Shown: one piece after another, positions 17,125-26,245 of the stretch
How positions within the stretch are numbered: position 1 is the first letter of the stretch
Layout: every line of letters starts with the position of its first letter
Position numbers and translations under genes: made by a program
NCBI RefSeq assembly: GCF_000719775.1
Contig: NZ_JOHR01000001.1
Coordinates: 620,001-684,000 of the forward strand
Length of the DNA: 64,000 nt
Source: Streptomyces sp. NRRL F-5135
GTDB taxonomy: Bacteria > Actinomycetota > Actinomycetes > Streptomycetales > Streptomycetaceae
Direction: 5' to 3'
Notes under the pieces: generated by a model
What the model saw: only the letters and a program-made list of their open reading frames with translations
Databases searched by the model: none
Told to the model about the DNA's origin: nothing

Positions 17125-18509
17125 GCCGCCTCCTGCAAGGGGTGTTCGTCTCCGCGGCCGACGGTGCGGAGGGCGGAGTCGGCGGCGGTGAAGCCGCTTC
17201 TCACCGCGCCCTCCATGGTCGCGGGCCAGCCGGTGGCGGTCCATGCGCCGGCCAGGAAGAGGCCGGGTGCGCGGGTCCTGGCCGCGGGGCGCAGCCGGCC
17301 CACGCCGGGCGCGGGGGCGAAGGTCGCCGTCCGCTCCCGGGTGACGAAGAAGTCCCGTACCCCGGCGCCCCGGGCCGCCGGCAGCAGCCGTTCCAGCTCG
17401 GGGAGGTAGCGGGCGCGCAGTTCGGCGACGGGCGTGTCGATCTCGTCCCCGGCGACGGACTGGGAGAGCGCCAGGTACTGCCCGTCGGACAGCCCGGAGG
17501 CCTCGGTCCGGTCGAAGACCCATTGGACCGGGCTGCCGAGCGCGGCGAAGAAGGGGCGGCGCAGCACCTTCCTGTCGTACACGACGTGGACGTTGAGGAT
17601 CGGCGTGGTGCCGATGTCCAGCAGCCGGTCGGGGCGGTCGAGCGCGCCGTCGGGCAGCAGCGCGTGGGCTTCGCGCTGCGGTACGGCGAGGACGACGGTG
17701 TCGGCGTCTAGGCGCTCGCCGTCGGTGTCGACGTGCCAGCCGCCGTCCTCGGCGCGGGTGAGGGCCGACACCTTGGTGCGCAGCTCGGTCCGTACGCCCG
17801 CCGAGTCCAGGGCCTTGCGGGCCAGCGTGTCGTGCAGGTCGCCGAGCGGGACCCGGGCCCAGCCGATGTCGGCGGCGCCCGGCCCGGAGAGCAGACCGGT
17901 CTTGAAGACCATGGCGGCGAGCGCCATGGAGGCGTGCGGCGCGGTGGCGTTGAGCGTCGCCACGCCGACCAGGTCCCAGAGCGCCTCGACGGCCCGTGGG
18001 GACTGTCCGTGCCGGCCCAGCCAGGTGGCGAAGTCGATGCCGTCCAGGGCGGGGTCGGCGGGGTCCAGCCGGTTCAGGGCGAGCGCGGCCCGCCCGACGG
18101 AGGCGCGCTCGGCGAGCGAGAGGTGCGGGTACGCGGCCAGCCCGGGGGCCAGGTGCAGGGGCACGGGCAGCGCGGTGCGGCGGATGCGTCCCAGCCGCGG
18201 TCCGCCGGGGCGGCCGACGTCGAGCACGGGGACGTCCAGCCGGTCCTGCAGGGGCGCGAGCGCGGCGCCGTCGACCCGGTCCAGGAACCAGCGGTACGCC
18301 GTGCAGCAGCGCAGGTAGACGTGTTGGCCGTTGTCGACGGTGAGGGAGCCCCGGCGGAAGGAGAAGGCGAGTCCGCCGAGCCGGGGGCGCCCTTCCAGGA
18401 GCGTCACCTCCACTCCCGCGTCGGCGAGCCGGAGCGCGGCGGTGGTCCCGGCGAGCCCGCCGCCGACCACGACCGCCCGGCGCGGGCGCGGGCCCTGGGC
18501 AGTGGTCAT
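17121..18509 (-). CDS. hpnE: squalene-associated FAD-dependent desaturase HpnE
   Basis: The 462-residue flavoprotein has an N-terminal dinucleotide fold (AVVVGGGLAGTTAALRLADAG, then LLEGRPRLGG) and the C-terminal amine-oxidase/phytoene-desaturase signature around LFLAGAWTATGWPATMEGAV. HpnE reduces hydroxysqualene to squalene in the HpnCDE route. The ATG at 18509 has GGAGGGGGAG upstream. It follows hpnD by 115 nt and its stop overlaps the start of the polyprenyl synthase gene. Confidence 0.93.
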   Translation of the reverse strand: MTTAQGPRPRRAVVVGGGLAGTTAALRLADAGVEVTLLEGRPRLGGLAFSFRRGSLTVDNGQHVYLRCCTAYRWFLDRVDGAALAPLQDRLDVPVLDVGRPGGPRLGRIRRTALPVPLHLAPGLAAYPHLSLAERASVGRAALALNRLDPADPALDGIDFATWLGRHGQSPRAVEALWDLVGVATLNATAPHASMALAAMVFKTGLLSGPGAADIGWARVPLGDLHDTLARKALDSAGVRTELRTKVSALTRAEDGGWHVDTDGERLDADTVVLAVPQREAHALLPDGALDRPDRLLDIGTTPILNVHVVYDRKVLRRPFFAALGSPVQWVFDRTEASGLSDGQYLALSQSVAGDEIDTPVAELRARYLPELERLLPAARGAGVRDFFVTRERTATFAPAPGVGRLRPAARTRAPGLFLAGAWTATGWPATMEGAVRSGFTAADSALRTVGRGDEHPLQEAA

Positions 18510-18624
18510 GCGGCTCCCCCTCCGGCTTTCCCGGTCAGGGACGCGCCAGGACGACGCCGGGTTGAGCCGGACGCGTGCCCGCCCGCACGGGAGTCGCGGG
18601 AGCAGGCGCGGGACGGGTGGCGCA

Positions 18625-19575
18625 TCAGCCTCGCCTCCTGACGGCCTGCCGGGAGATCTGCCGGGCGTCGAGCCCGGACAGGCCGCGCACGGCGACGTAC
18701 GCCTTCTCGTGGCCGGGCAGGGAGACCCGGCCGCGCAGCACGGCGGCGGGGTCGCGCTCGATCCGGTCCAGCAGCCGGCGGTAGATCCCGGCCATGGCGG
18801 CGGTGCAGGCGCCGCTGCGGCGGTCGAGCAGGGGCAGCAGCCGCAGTCCCTCGGCGAACAGCGCGCGGGCGCGGCGTACCTCGAACCGCACCAGGCCGGG
18901 GAAGTCGGCGCCGGGCGGCGGGGTGGAGCCGTGGAAGCCGGCCGAACAGCCGAACTTGGCCAGGTCGTCGGCGGGCAGGTAGGTACGGCCGTTGGCGGCG
19001 TCCTCGCGGACGTCCCGGAGGATGTTGGTGAGCTGGAGGGCGAGGCCGAGGGTGTCGGCGTACTCCGGGGCACGCTCCGCGCCGGGCGCGCCGGGCGTCG
19101 TGCCGAACACGCCGAGCGAGACCCGCCCGATGGCCCCCGCGACGCACCGGCAGTACACCTTCAGGTCGTCCCAGGTCTCGTACGTGTCGCCCCGCACGTC
19201 CATCAGAACGCCGTCGATCAGTTCGTCCAGTCCGCCGACGGGAATGGGGAAGCGGCGCACGGCGTCGGCCAGGGCGACGGCGACCGGGTCCGTGTCGTCC
19301 TCGGCCACCCGGCCGTCCCTGACCCGGTCGAGCAGGGCCCTGGTCTCCTTGAGGCGGACCTGCTTGGCCTCGGCCGAGAGCGTGCCGTCGCCGATGTCGT
19401 CCACCCGCCGCGAGAGGGCGTACAGCGCGGACATGGCCTGCCGCTTCTCGGCCGGCAGCAGCCTGATGCCGTAGGCGAAATTGCGGGCCTGCTGCCCGGT
19501 GACGGCCTCGCAGTAGCTGTAGGCCGCCAGTACCGGCGCGGACATGGGCGTCGTTCCCTCCATGGTCCGGCTCAT
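18625..19575 (-). CDS. hpnD: presqualene diphosphate synthase HpnD
   Basis: The 316-residue squalene/phytoene-synthase-family protein contains both metal-binding motifs, ALSRRVDDIGDG near residue 55 and LTNILRDVREDAANGRTYLP near residue 185. HpnD couples two farnesyl diphosphates to presqualene diphosphate. ATG 19575 overlaps the hpnC stop (ATGA). An internal ATG at 19545 has a GGAGGG site at good distance and could be the true start, leaving 306 residues. Confidence 0.93.
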   Translation of the reverse strand: MSRTMEGTTPMSAPVLAAYSYCEAVTGQQARNFAYGIRLLPAEKRQAMSALYALSRRVDDIGDGTLSAEAKQVRLKETRALLDRVRDGRVAEDDTDPVAVALADAVRRFPIPVGGLDELIDGVLMDVRGDTYETWDDLKVYCRCVAGAIGRVSLGVFGTTPGAPGAERAPEYADTLGLALQLTNILRDVREDAANGRTYLPADDLAKFGCSAGFHGSTPPPGADFPGLVRFEVRRARALFAEGLRLLPLLDRRSGACTAAMAGIYRRLLDRIERDPAAVLRGRVSLPGHEKAYVAVRGLSGLDARQISRQAVRRRG

Positions 19576-20501
19576 CCCTCTCTGTGCGCACTTCGCAAGA
19601 CGGCTCCCACTTCGCGCAGCAGGCGTGCCTTGGCGGGTCTGGGCGGTCCGGGGAGCACATCGTGCCCGGCGGCCGCGATCGCGGCGAGGGCGGCGCGCCC
19701 GCCGCCGACGAATCCGGCGAGCAGCAGCCGGAGCCTGCCGTGGACGCTGCCCACCAGCGCGGTTCCCTCGGCCAGCAGCTGCCCGGCGCGCTCGGCCTCG
19801 AAGGCGATCAGTGAGCGGACCGACGCGTTCGCGGTGGGAGCGGCGAGGTCGGCCTCGGTGACGCGGAACCGCTTCATGTCCTCGGCCGGCAGGTAGACGC
19901 GGTCCCGGCCGAGGTCCTCGGCCACGTCCTGGAGGTGTTCGACGATCTGGAGCGCCGTGCAGACGGCGTCGGAGCGGCGCACGCGCTCGGGGCTCGTGGT
20001 GCCGGTGATGCCGAGGACGAGCCGGCCGACGGGGTTGGCGGACAGCTCGCAGTAGGCGAGGAGGTCGTCGTACGTCTCGTAGCGGCGCACGACCTGGTCC
20101 TGGCGGTTGGCCCCGATCAGCCCGAGGAAGGGCTCGGGGGTGAGGGAGCGGCGCCGTACGGTGGGGATCAGGGCACGCAGCAGGGGGTGGCCGGGGGCCT
20201 GCGCCGCGGGGTCGAAGACGCGCCGCAGGTCGGCTTCCAAGGCGTCGAGCAGGGCCGCGCGGTCGTCGCCGCGGTCCGGGGGAACTCCCAGGTGGCGGGC
20301 GTCGGCGCCGCCAGGGGCCAGATCGCCGTCGCCGATGTCGTCCACGAGCCGGGCGTAGCCGTAGACGGCCATCAGGTCGGCGCGCCAGGCGCGGGGCACG
20401 AAGAAAGGGGCCACGGGGAAGTTCTCGTCCGCGGCCTTGTCCAGCGTCGTACGCGAGGAACGCGAGGAATCGACGGATCGCACCTGCGGGGGGCCCGTCA
20501 C
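19572..20501 (-). CDS. hpnC: hydroxysqualene synthase HpnC
   Basis: The 309-residue protein belongs to the same family as HpnD, with FFVPRAWRADLMAVYGYARLVDDIGDG and VEHLQDVAEDLGRDRVYLP. HpnC converts presqualene diphosphate to hydroxysqualene. It begins at GTG 20501 with only a weak ribosome site and is the first gene of the hopanoid operon, which runs leftward to about 10.6 kb. Confidence 0.92.
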   Translation of the reverse strand: MTGPPQVRSVDSSRSSRTTLDKAADENFPVAPFFVPRAWRADLMAVYGYARLVDDIGDGDLAPGGADARHLGVPPDRGDDRAALLDALEADLRRVFDPAAQAPGHPLLRALIPTVRRRSLTPEPFLGLIGANRQDQVVRRYETYDDLLAYCELSANPVGRLVLGITGTTSPERVRRSDAVCTALQIVEHLQDVAEDLGRDRVYLPAEDMKRFRVTEADLAAPTANASVRSLIAFEAERAGQLLAEGTALVGSVHGRLRLLLAGFVGGGRAALAAIAAAGHDVLPGPPRPAKARLLREVGAVLRSAHREG

Positions 20502-20890
20502 TGGGTGCTGCCCGGCACGGGGACGGCGGAATCCTCGCAGAGTCGGAGATTTCCTGTCATTGCCGTCACATCTCCCGTTCTACACTGCCGACGCAATGCA
20601 ACTCATTTCGGACACGCCGCCCGGTCGGCCCGGTCCAGCAGCCTGTCCGGCGGCTGAAGCCGTCCGGGGGTATGACCCCACTTGCCACGAATCGGCACCC
20701 GTCCAGCTTACGTTGTACGGGTGCGCGGAACACCGCTGGGTGAGGTGCCCTCCACGAGAACATCGCATGACGCGCCAACCATCCCCGGGTCCCGTGGACT
20801 TGACCGGCCCTTGACGGTCAATGATCACTCTACGTCGCCGCCGGACCAGGCCGGCCGGGCCGGCGGGCACCGTGCCGGGCGGCCGCCGTG
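20502..20890. other. intergenic region upstream of the hopanoid operon
   Basis: About 390 bases between hpnC and the terminator of the ABC exporter operon. It contains an inverted repeat TTGACCG-N8-CGGTCAA (20800-20821) and less GC-rich sequence around 20550-20620, where the hopanoid promoter should lie. No confident -35/-10 pair or gene was seen. Confidence 0.5.
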
Positions 20891-20941
20891 CCGACGGGAA
20901 CGGCGAGGCCCTCGCGGGGTGATCCGGCGAGGGCCCGTCGG
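20891..20941 (-). terminator. terminator of the ABC exporter operon
   Basis: Nested arms: GGCCCTCGC (20907-20915) pairs with GCGAGGGCC (20927-20935), and outside it CCGACGG (20891-20897) pairs with CCGTCGG (20935-20941, sharing one base with the inner arm). It lies about 40 nt after the ATPase stop. Confidence 0.65.
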
Positions 20942-20980
20942 GCGTGCGTACCGGCGCGGGGCGGCGGCCCTACGGATGCG

Positions 20981-21766
20981 TCACTTGCCCGTCTCCTTCT
21001 CGTAGGCCTTGATGACCTCGTCGGTCGGGCCGTCCATCAGCAACTCGCCCTTCTCCAGCCACAGCACCCGGTCGCAGGTGTCCCGGATCGACTTGTTGCT
21101 GTGGCTGACCAGGAACACCGTGCCGGCCTGCTTGCGCAGCTCACGGATCCGTTCCTCGGAGCGGATCTGGAACTTCCGGTCACCGGTGGCGAGCGCCTCG
21201 TCGATCATCAGGACGTCGTGGTCCTTGGCCGCGGCGATGGAGAAGCGCAGCCGGGCGGCCATGCCGGAGGAGTACGTCCGCATCGGGAGCGTGATGAAGT
21301 CGCCCTTCTCGTTGATGCCGGAGAAGTCGACGATCGACTGATAGCGGTCGCGGATCTGTTCCCGTGTCATCCCCATGGCCAGTCCGCCGAGGATGACGTT
21401 GCGCTCACCGGTCAGGTCGTTCATCAGCGCGGCGTTGACACCCAGCAGCGAGGGCTGGCCGTCGGTGTAGACCTTGCCGCTCTCGGCGGGCAGCAGACCC
21501 GCGATGGCGCGCAGCAGGGTCGACTTGCCCGAGCCGTTGGTGCCGATCAGACCGATCGCCTCGCCGCGGTACGCGGTGAAGCTGACCCCCCGTACGGCGT
21601 GGACCTTGCGGACGCCCCGCGACTCCCCCTTGTCGCGGCGGAGTATGCGGCTCAGCGCGGCGGTGGCGCTGCCCCGGCCGCCGCCCCCGCCGTTGACGCG
21701 GTAGACGATGTGGACGTCGTCGGCGATGACGGTGGGTACGCGGTCCTGCTTGATGTCGTCAGCCAC
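20981..21766 (-). CDS. polysaccharide/teichoic-acid-type ABC exporter, ATP-binding protein (Wzt/TagH-like)
   Basis: The 261-residue ATPase has Walker A GTNGSGKST near residue 75, the signature MRTYSSGMAARLRFS, Walker B VLMIDEAL and the His switch LVSHSNKSI. The closest family is TagH/Wzt/KpsT, which powers export of lipid-linked glycans or teichoic acids. It lacks the C-terminal glycan-recognition domain of some Wzt proteins. GTG 21766 lies 8 nt inside the permease gene, so the two are coupled. Confidence 0.92.
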   Translation of the reverse strand: MADDIKQDRVPTVIADDVHIVYRVNGGGGGRGSATAALSRILRRDKGESRGVRKVHAVRGVSFTAYRGEAIGLIGTNGSGKSTLLRAIAGLLPAESGKVYTDGQPSLLGVNAALMNDLTGERNVILGGLAMGMTREQIRDRYQSIVDFSGINEKGDFITLPMRTYSSGMAARLRFSIAAAKDHDVLMIDEALATGDRKFQIRSEERIRELRKQAGTVFLVSHSNKSIRDTCDRVLWLEKGELLMDGPTDEVIKAYEKETGK

Positions 21767-22688
21767 GGCCGTACCGCTCCTCCGCCTTCCAGAAATACAC
21801 GAAGCCCGCGATGCCCAGGAGCACGGCCCAGGCCACCGCGACGAGCCAGACGTGCGCGGGCAGGTTCTCCGAGCCGTAGCCGTCGATCATCGCGAAGCGG
21901 ACGAGGTCCATGTAGACGGCCGCCGGGTTGTACTGGAGGACGTCGGTGATCCAGCCCGGCCGGTCCTTGAGCATGAGGGGGATGGAGAACATCACACCCG
22001 AGGCGTACATCCAGGTGCGCATGATGAACGGCATCAGCTGGGCCAGGTCGGGGGTCTTGGACCCGAGCCTCGCCATGATCAGCGCGAGGCCGGTGTTGAA
22101 GACGAACTGGAGCGCCAGCGCGGGCAGGACCAGCAGCCAGCTCAGCCGCGGATAGCTGCCGAAGGCGACCGCCACGGCGATCAGCACGATCATCGAGAAC
22201 AGCAGCTGCTGGAGCTGCTGGAGCGAGAACGAGACCGGCAGGGACGCCCGGGGGAAGTGCAGGGCCCGTACGAGCCCCAGATTGCCGGAGATCGCGCGCA
22301 CGCCGGCCATCACCGAGCTCTGGGTAAAGGTGAACACGAAGACGCCGGTGACCAGGAACGGCACGAAGACGTCCTGCGGGATGCCCCGCTTCGTGCCCAG
22401 GATCAGGCCGAAGATCAGGTAGTAGACGAAGGCGTTCAGCAGGGGGGTGGCCACCTGCCAGAGCTGACCGAGCTTCGCCTGGCTGTACTGGGCCGTGAGC
22501 TTCGCCTGGGAGAAGGCCAGGATGAAGTGGCGCCGGCCCCACAGCTGGCGTACGTAGTCGGCCAGCGAAGGCCGGGCACCGCTCACCGACAGGCCGTGCT
22601 TGGCGGCGAGCTCGGCCGGGGAGAGTCCGTCGTCGGGCGACGGGGGGGCGCTCACAGCGATCGCACCCTCATGGGTTGTGTCACTCAC
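21759..22688 (-). CDS. polysaccharide/teichoic-acid-type ABC exporter, permease (Wzm/TagG-like)
   Basis: The 309-residue protein has a cytoplasmic N-terminus of about 60 residues, the ABC-2 amphipathic segment AKLGQLWQVATPLLNAFVYY and six hydrophobic helices, as in TagG/Wzm. It begins at GTG 22688 with a weak ribosome site, 114 nt downstream of the glycosyltransferase. It probably flips the product assembled by the four or five genes upstream across the membrane. Confidence 0.92.
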   Translation of the reverse strand: MSDTTHEGAIAVSAPPSPDDGLSPAELAAKHGLSVSGARPSLADYVRQLWGRRHFILAFSQAKLTAQYSQAKLGQLWQVATPLLNAFVYYLIFGLILGTKRGIPQDVFVPFLVTGVFVFTFTQSSVMAGVRAISGNLGLVRALHFPRASLPVSFSLQQLQQLLFSMIVLIAVAVAFGSYPRLSWLLVLPALALQFVFNTGLALIMARLGSKTPDLAQLMPFIMRTWMYASGVMFSIPLMLKDRPGWITDVLQYNPAAVYMDLVRFAMIDGYGSENLPAHVWLVAVAWAVLLGIAGFVYFWKAEERYGRG

Positions 22689-22802
22689 AAGTTGAAACTT
22701 TCGTCTTCAAGATGCGCAGCCGGACGGGCACAGGCGCGAGAGGGCCAGGCCCCGGGGGCGAGACCGACCGGTCTCCCCCCGATGCTCTCAGAGCCGAGCT
22801 TG

Positions 22803-23684
22803 TCAGATGACAGGCGGTCGGCCCAGCCGGGTCAGGCGCCATACCGTACGCCACTTCATCGGGCGGCGCGGACCGCACGGCGTCGCCCAGCCCTCCCGGA
22901 ACCCGCCGAACCACGCCGTGAGCGCGGCCCGGGACGGACTCCGGAACAGCGTGAGGAGCAGCCATACGCCCAGGTAGCACGGGACGACGGGCAGGGGCAG
23001 GTTGCGGCGGGCGAGCCAGACCCGGTTGCGGGCCACCATGCGGTGGTAGACGGCGTGCCGGGAGGGCTGGGTCGTGGGGTGGGTGAGCACCAGGTCGGCC
23101 CGGTAGTCGATCATCCATCCCGCGTCCAGGGCCCGCCAGGCGAGATCCGTCTCCTCGTGCGCGTAGAAGAACTCCCCGGGCAGTGGACCGACCTCGGCGA
23201 TCACCCGCGTGCGCACGGCGCTGGCCCCGCCCAGGAACGTCGTCACCCGCGAGGACCGCATCGGGTCCGAGGCGCGCAGCCGGGGCACGTGCCGGCGCTG
23301 GGTGCGGCCGGTGTCCGGGTCCGCGATGCGGAAGCTGACGACGCCGAGGCGGGGGTCCGCGGTGAACGCCTCGCGGACCAGCCGCGCGGTGTCGGCGTTC
23401 GGCAGGCACCCGTCGTCGTCGAGGAAGAGCAGCACGTCCACGTCCCGCCCGGCCGGCCCGAACGCCTCGATACCGACGTTCCGGCCGCCCGGGATGCCCA
23501 GGTTCTCGGGCAGCTCCACCGTCCGCACCCCGGCGGGCACGTCGCCCACCGGGGCACCGTTGCCGACCACCACGACCTCGACCGGCTCGCCCTCCTGCCG
23601 GGCGACCGAGTCGATCAGCGCCCGGAGCTCGGCGGGGCGGTCACCCATGGTGATGATGACCGCGCCGAGCCGCAGGTCGCTCAC
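22803..23684 (-). CDS. family 2 glycosyltransferase
   Basis: The 293-residue GT-A enzyme starts at GTG 23684 inside the preceding stop (GTGA). It shows the nucleotide-sugar region (AVIITMGDRPAELRALIDS), the metal-binding DDD in LLFLDDDGCLP near residue 92 and the catalytic-base block AHEETDLAWRAL. The layout resembles WbbL/rhamnosyltransferase-like enzymes. One C-terminal hydrophobic segment (PCYLGVWLLLTLF) may tether it to the membrane. It presumably adds a sugar to the lipid- or polyol-linked product of this operon; donor and acceptor are unknown. Confidence 0.9.
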   Translation of the reverse strand: MSDLRLGAVIITMGDRPAELRALIDSVARQEGEPVEVVVVGNGAPVGDVPAGVRTVELPENLGIPGGRNVGIEAFGPAGRDVDVLLFLDDDGCLPNADTARLVREAFTADPRLGVVSFRIADPDTGRTQRRHVPRLRASDPMRSSRVTTFLGGASAVRTRVIAEVGPLPGEFFYAHEETDLAWRALDAGWMIDYRADLVLTHPTTQPSRHAVYHRMVARNRVWLARRNLPLPVVPCYLGVWLLLTLFRSPSRAALTAWFGGFREGWATPCGPRRPMKWRTVWRLTRLGRPPVI

Positions 23685-24466
23685 TTCAGCCTGCTGGACG
23701 CCAGGATGGAGACCAGGTGCAGGAGCGTCTGGAGAACGGCGATGCCCGCCAGTACCGCGATGCCGAGCCGGGTGAAGAACAGGTCCCCCCGGACCATGTC
23801 GGCGATCGCCACGACGAGGATGAAGAGGCTGGCCTCGATCCCCCCGACGAGCCGGTGGAACTTGAGCGCGGCGGCGGCCCTGCGGGCCAGCGCCAGGCCG
23901 GAGGACCGGGGCGTGGACGCCTCGTCCTTGACGGCGGGCAGCCCGCTGCGCTGGCGCGCCACGTCGACCAGGTCGGTCTCCGCCTTGATCAGGATGGCGC
24001 CGAGGGCCGCGACCGTGCCGAGGAAGGCCCACAGCCAGTTGGTCGACGAGCCGTCCTGGTGGAAGACGTCCGCGCCGCGCACACCGAAGCCGACCAGGAG
24101 GGCCGCCTCGCACAGGTAGTGGCCGATGCGGTCGAGGTAGACCCCCGTGATGGAGGTCTGCTTCCGCCAGCGGGCCACCTCGCCGTCGACGCAGTCGAGC
24201 AGCAGGTAGATCTGGAACAGGACGGCCGCGAGGATCGCCCCGGTCAGCCCGGGCACGAGCAGGACGGCCCCGCCGGCGATCCCCACGACCACCATGAGGT
24301 ACGTGAGCTGGTTCGGCGTGATCCTGGTGTTCACCAGGAACGGGTCGACGTGCAGCGAGATCTCCCGCATGTACAGTCGCCCGGCCCAGTGCTCTCCGCT
24401 GCGCCGGTCCTTCACTCCCTCCGGGTGAACGACCGGGCGGAGTTCAGCTACTGATGGTCGAGGCAT
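23681..24466 (-). CDS. CDP-alcohol phosphatidyltransferase-family membrane enzyme (altered active site)
   Basis: The 261-residue protein has several membrane helices and the family signature beginning DCVDGEVAR, then G and YLDRIGH. Compared with the canonical D-x2-DG-x2-AR-x8-G-x3-D-x3-D, the last Asp is His. That Asp is usually the catalytic base, so the enzyme may use His instead or have another role. It starts at ATG 24466, 23 nt inside the upstream dehydrogenase gene, and shares a GTGA with the glycosyltransferase. Confidence 0.87.
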   Translation of the reverse strand: MPRPSVAELRPVVHPEGVKDRRSGEHWAGRLYMREISLHVDPFLVNTRITPNQLTYLMVVVGIAGGAVLLVPGLTGAILAAVLFQIYLLLDCVDGEVARWRKQTSITGVYLDRIGHYLCEAALLVGFGVRGADVFHQDGSSTNWLWAFLGTVAALGAILIKAETDLVDVARQRSGLPAVKDEASTPRSSGLALARRAAAALKFHRLVGGIEASLFILVVAIADMVRGDLFFTRLGIAVLAGIAVLQTLLHLVSILASSRLK

Positions 24467-25508
24467 AGTCGGAGTACGCGTCCCTGATCTGGTCGGTGGA
24501 CAGGTCGAGGTGCTCGAGGATGGTGAAGCGGCCCGGACGGGTCTGCGGCGCGTAGGCGACGGCCCGTACGAACTCGTCCACGGAGAAGCCGATCTCCTCG
24601 GGCAGCACGGGCAGCCCGTGGCGCCGCAGCACCTCCGTGAACAGCTGTGACTCCTCGTGGGCGCCGCGCAGCCGCATGGCGAAGGCGGCGCCGAGGCCGA
24701 CCTGCTCGCCGTGCAGCGCGGCCCGCTTGGGGTGGAGGAGGTCGAAGGCGTGGCTGATCTCGTGGCAGGCGCCGGACGAGGGGCGGGTGTCCCCGCTGAT
24801 CGACATGGCGATGCCGGAGAGGACCAGCGCCTCGGCGAGGACGGAGAGGAACTCGTCCTCGCCGACCCCGCCGGGGTGGCGCAGAACCGCCTCGCCGGCC
24901 GTCCGGGCCATGGCGGCGGCCAGTCCGTCGACCGGCTCGCCGTTGATCCGGTGGGAGAGCTCCCAGTCGGCGATGGCGGAGATGTTGGAGACGGCGTCCC
25001 CGATGCCGGAGCGGACGAAGCGGACCGGGGCGTCCCGGATGACGTCGAGGTCCACGACCATGGCGATCGGGGTGGGGACGCCGTAGGAGCCGCGGCCGTT
25101 GTCGTTGTCCAGGGTGGAGACCGGTGAGCAGATGCCGTCGTGCGAGAGGTTGGTGGCCACGGCCACCATCGGCAGCCCGACCCGGGCCGCCGCGTACTTC
25201 GCCACATCGATGATCTTGCCGCCGCCGAGTCCGACGACGGCGTCGTAGCGGCGGCTGCCCTTGATGTCGTCCGCGAGCCTGACCGCCGAGTCGATCGTGC
25301 CGTCCGCGACCGGGAACCAGTCGGCACCGGGCAGCACCGGGGCGAACCGCTCCCGCAGCGCTCGGCCCGAGCCGCCGCTGATGGCGATCGACAGCCTGCC
25401 CGAGCCGGAGATCCGCTGGTCGGCGAGGAGCCCGGCGAGGTCGTCCAGGGCGCCCGGCCTGATGTCGACGACGACGGGCGACGGGATGAGCCGCGTCAGT
25501 ACAGGCAC
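24444..25508 (-). CDS. iron-containing alcohol dehydrogenase family, glycerol-1-phosphate dehydrogenase-like (AraM/EgsA type)
   Basis: The 354-residue protein has the NAD-binding GLGGGKIIDVAKYAAAR near residue 95, the VATNLSHDGICSPVS block and metal-ligand histidines in ACHEISHAFD and LHGEQVG. These match sn-glycerol-1-phosphate dehydrogenases, which reduce dihydroxyacetone phosphate. The fold is shared with dehydroquinate-synthase-like cyclases, so another polyol phosphate is possible. It starts at GTG 25508, overlapping the nucleotidyltransferase gene by 13 nt. With that gene and the CDP-alcohol enzymes it suggests a CDP-activated polyol. Confidence 0.87.
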   Translation of the reverse strand: MPVLTRLIPSPVVVDIRPGALDDLAGLLADQRISGSGRLSIAISGGSGRALRERFAPVLPGADWFPVADGTIDSAVRLADDIKGSRRYDAVVGLGGGKIIDVAKYAAARVGLPMVAVATNLSHDGICSPVSTLDNDNGRGSYGVPTPIAMVVDLDVIRDAPVRFVRSGIGDAVSNISAIADWELSHRINGEPVDGLAAAMARTAGEAVLRHPGGVGEDEFLSVLAEALVLSGIAMSISGDTRPSSGACHEISHAFDLLHPKRAALHGEQVGLGAAFAMRLRGAHEESQLFTEVLRRHGLPVLPEEIGFSVDEFVRAVAYAPQTRPGRFTILEHLDLSTDQIRDAYSDYASTISS

Positions 25509-26245
25509 GCGATCTCACGGCCCTTCGCGAGGTCGTCGTGGTTGTCGATCTCCACCCAGGGGACGTCGCCGATGGGGGCGACGTCGAGGGTGAAGCCGCG
25601 GTTCACCAGTTCCTGGTAGCCGTCCTCGTAGTAGAGGTCGGGGTCGCGCTCGAAGGTGGTCTTCAGCGCGTCGGCGAGATCCGCCGCGGCCTCGGGCTCG
25701 ATCAGCGTCACCCCGATGTACTCGCCGGTGGCGGTGGCCGGGTCCATCAGCTTGGTGATCCTGCGTACGCCCTTGGGGCCGTCCGTGACGACCTTCATCT
25801 CCTCCTCGGCCAGTTCCTTGACCGTGTCCAGGGCGAGGATGATCCGCCGGCCCGCGCCGCGCGCGCCGAGCAGCGTCCTCTCGACGGAGACCGGGTGGAC
25901 GGTGTCGCCGTTGGCGAGGATCACGCCCTCGCGCAGCACGTCCCGCGCGCACCACAGGGAGTAGGCGTTGTTCCACTCCTCGGCCTTGTCGTTGTCGATC
26001 AGGGTGAGCTCGATGCCGTACGTCTTCTCCAGCGCGGCCTTGCGCTCGTACACGGCCTCCTTGCGGTAGCCGACGACGATCGCGGCCTCGGTCAGGCCGA
26101 CCTCGGCGAAGTTGCCCAGGGTGAGGTCGAGGACCGTGGTGGTCCCCTCCCCCGCCGGGTCCACGGGCACGAGGGCCTTCGGGAGCGTGTCGGTGTAGGG
26201 GCGCAGACGCCGTCCGGCACCGGCGGCCAGTACGAGGCCGATCAT
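25496..26245 (-). CDS. nucleotidyltransferase (sugar-/polyol-phosphate cytidylyltransferase-like)
   Basis: The 249-residue protein has the NTP-transferase start MIGLVLAAGAGRRLRPYTD, the LPKALVPV block, the metal-binding Asp in VILANGDTVHP and VEIDNHDDLAKG near the C-terminus. It groups with phosphocholine/inositol-phosphate cytidylyltransferase-like proteins more than with glucose-1-phosphate enzymes. Activation of a polyol phosphate with CTP is the likely step. ATG 26245 overlaps the preceding stop (ATGA). Confidence 0.87.
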   Translation of the reverse strand: MIGLVLAAGAGRRLRPYTDTLPKALVPVDPAGEGTTTVLDLTLGNFAEVGLTEAAIVVGYRKEAVYERKAALEKTYGIELTLIDNDKAEEWNNAYSLWCARDVLREGVILANGDTVHPVSVERTLLGARGAGRRIILALDTVKELAEEEMKVVTDGPKGVRRITKLMDPATATGEYIGVTLIEPEAAADLADALKTTFERDPDLYYEDGYQELVNRGFTLDVAPIGDVPWVEIDNHDDLAKGREIACLY

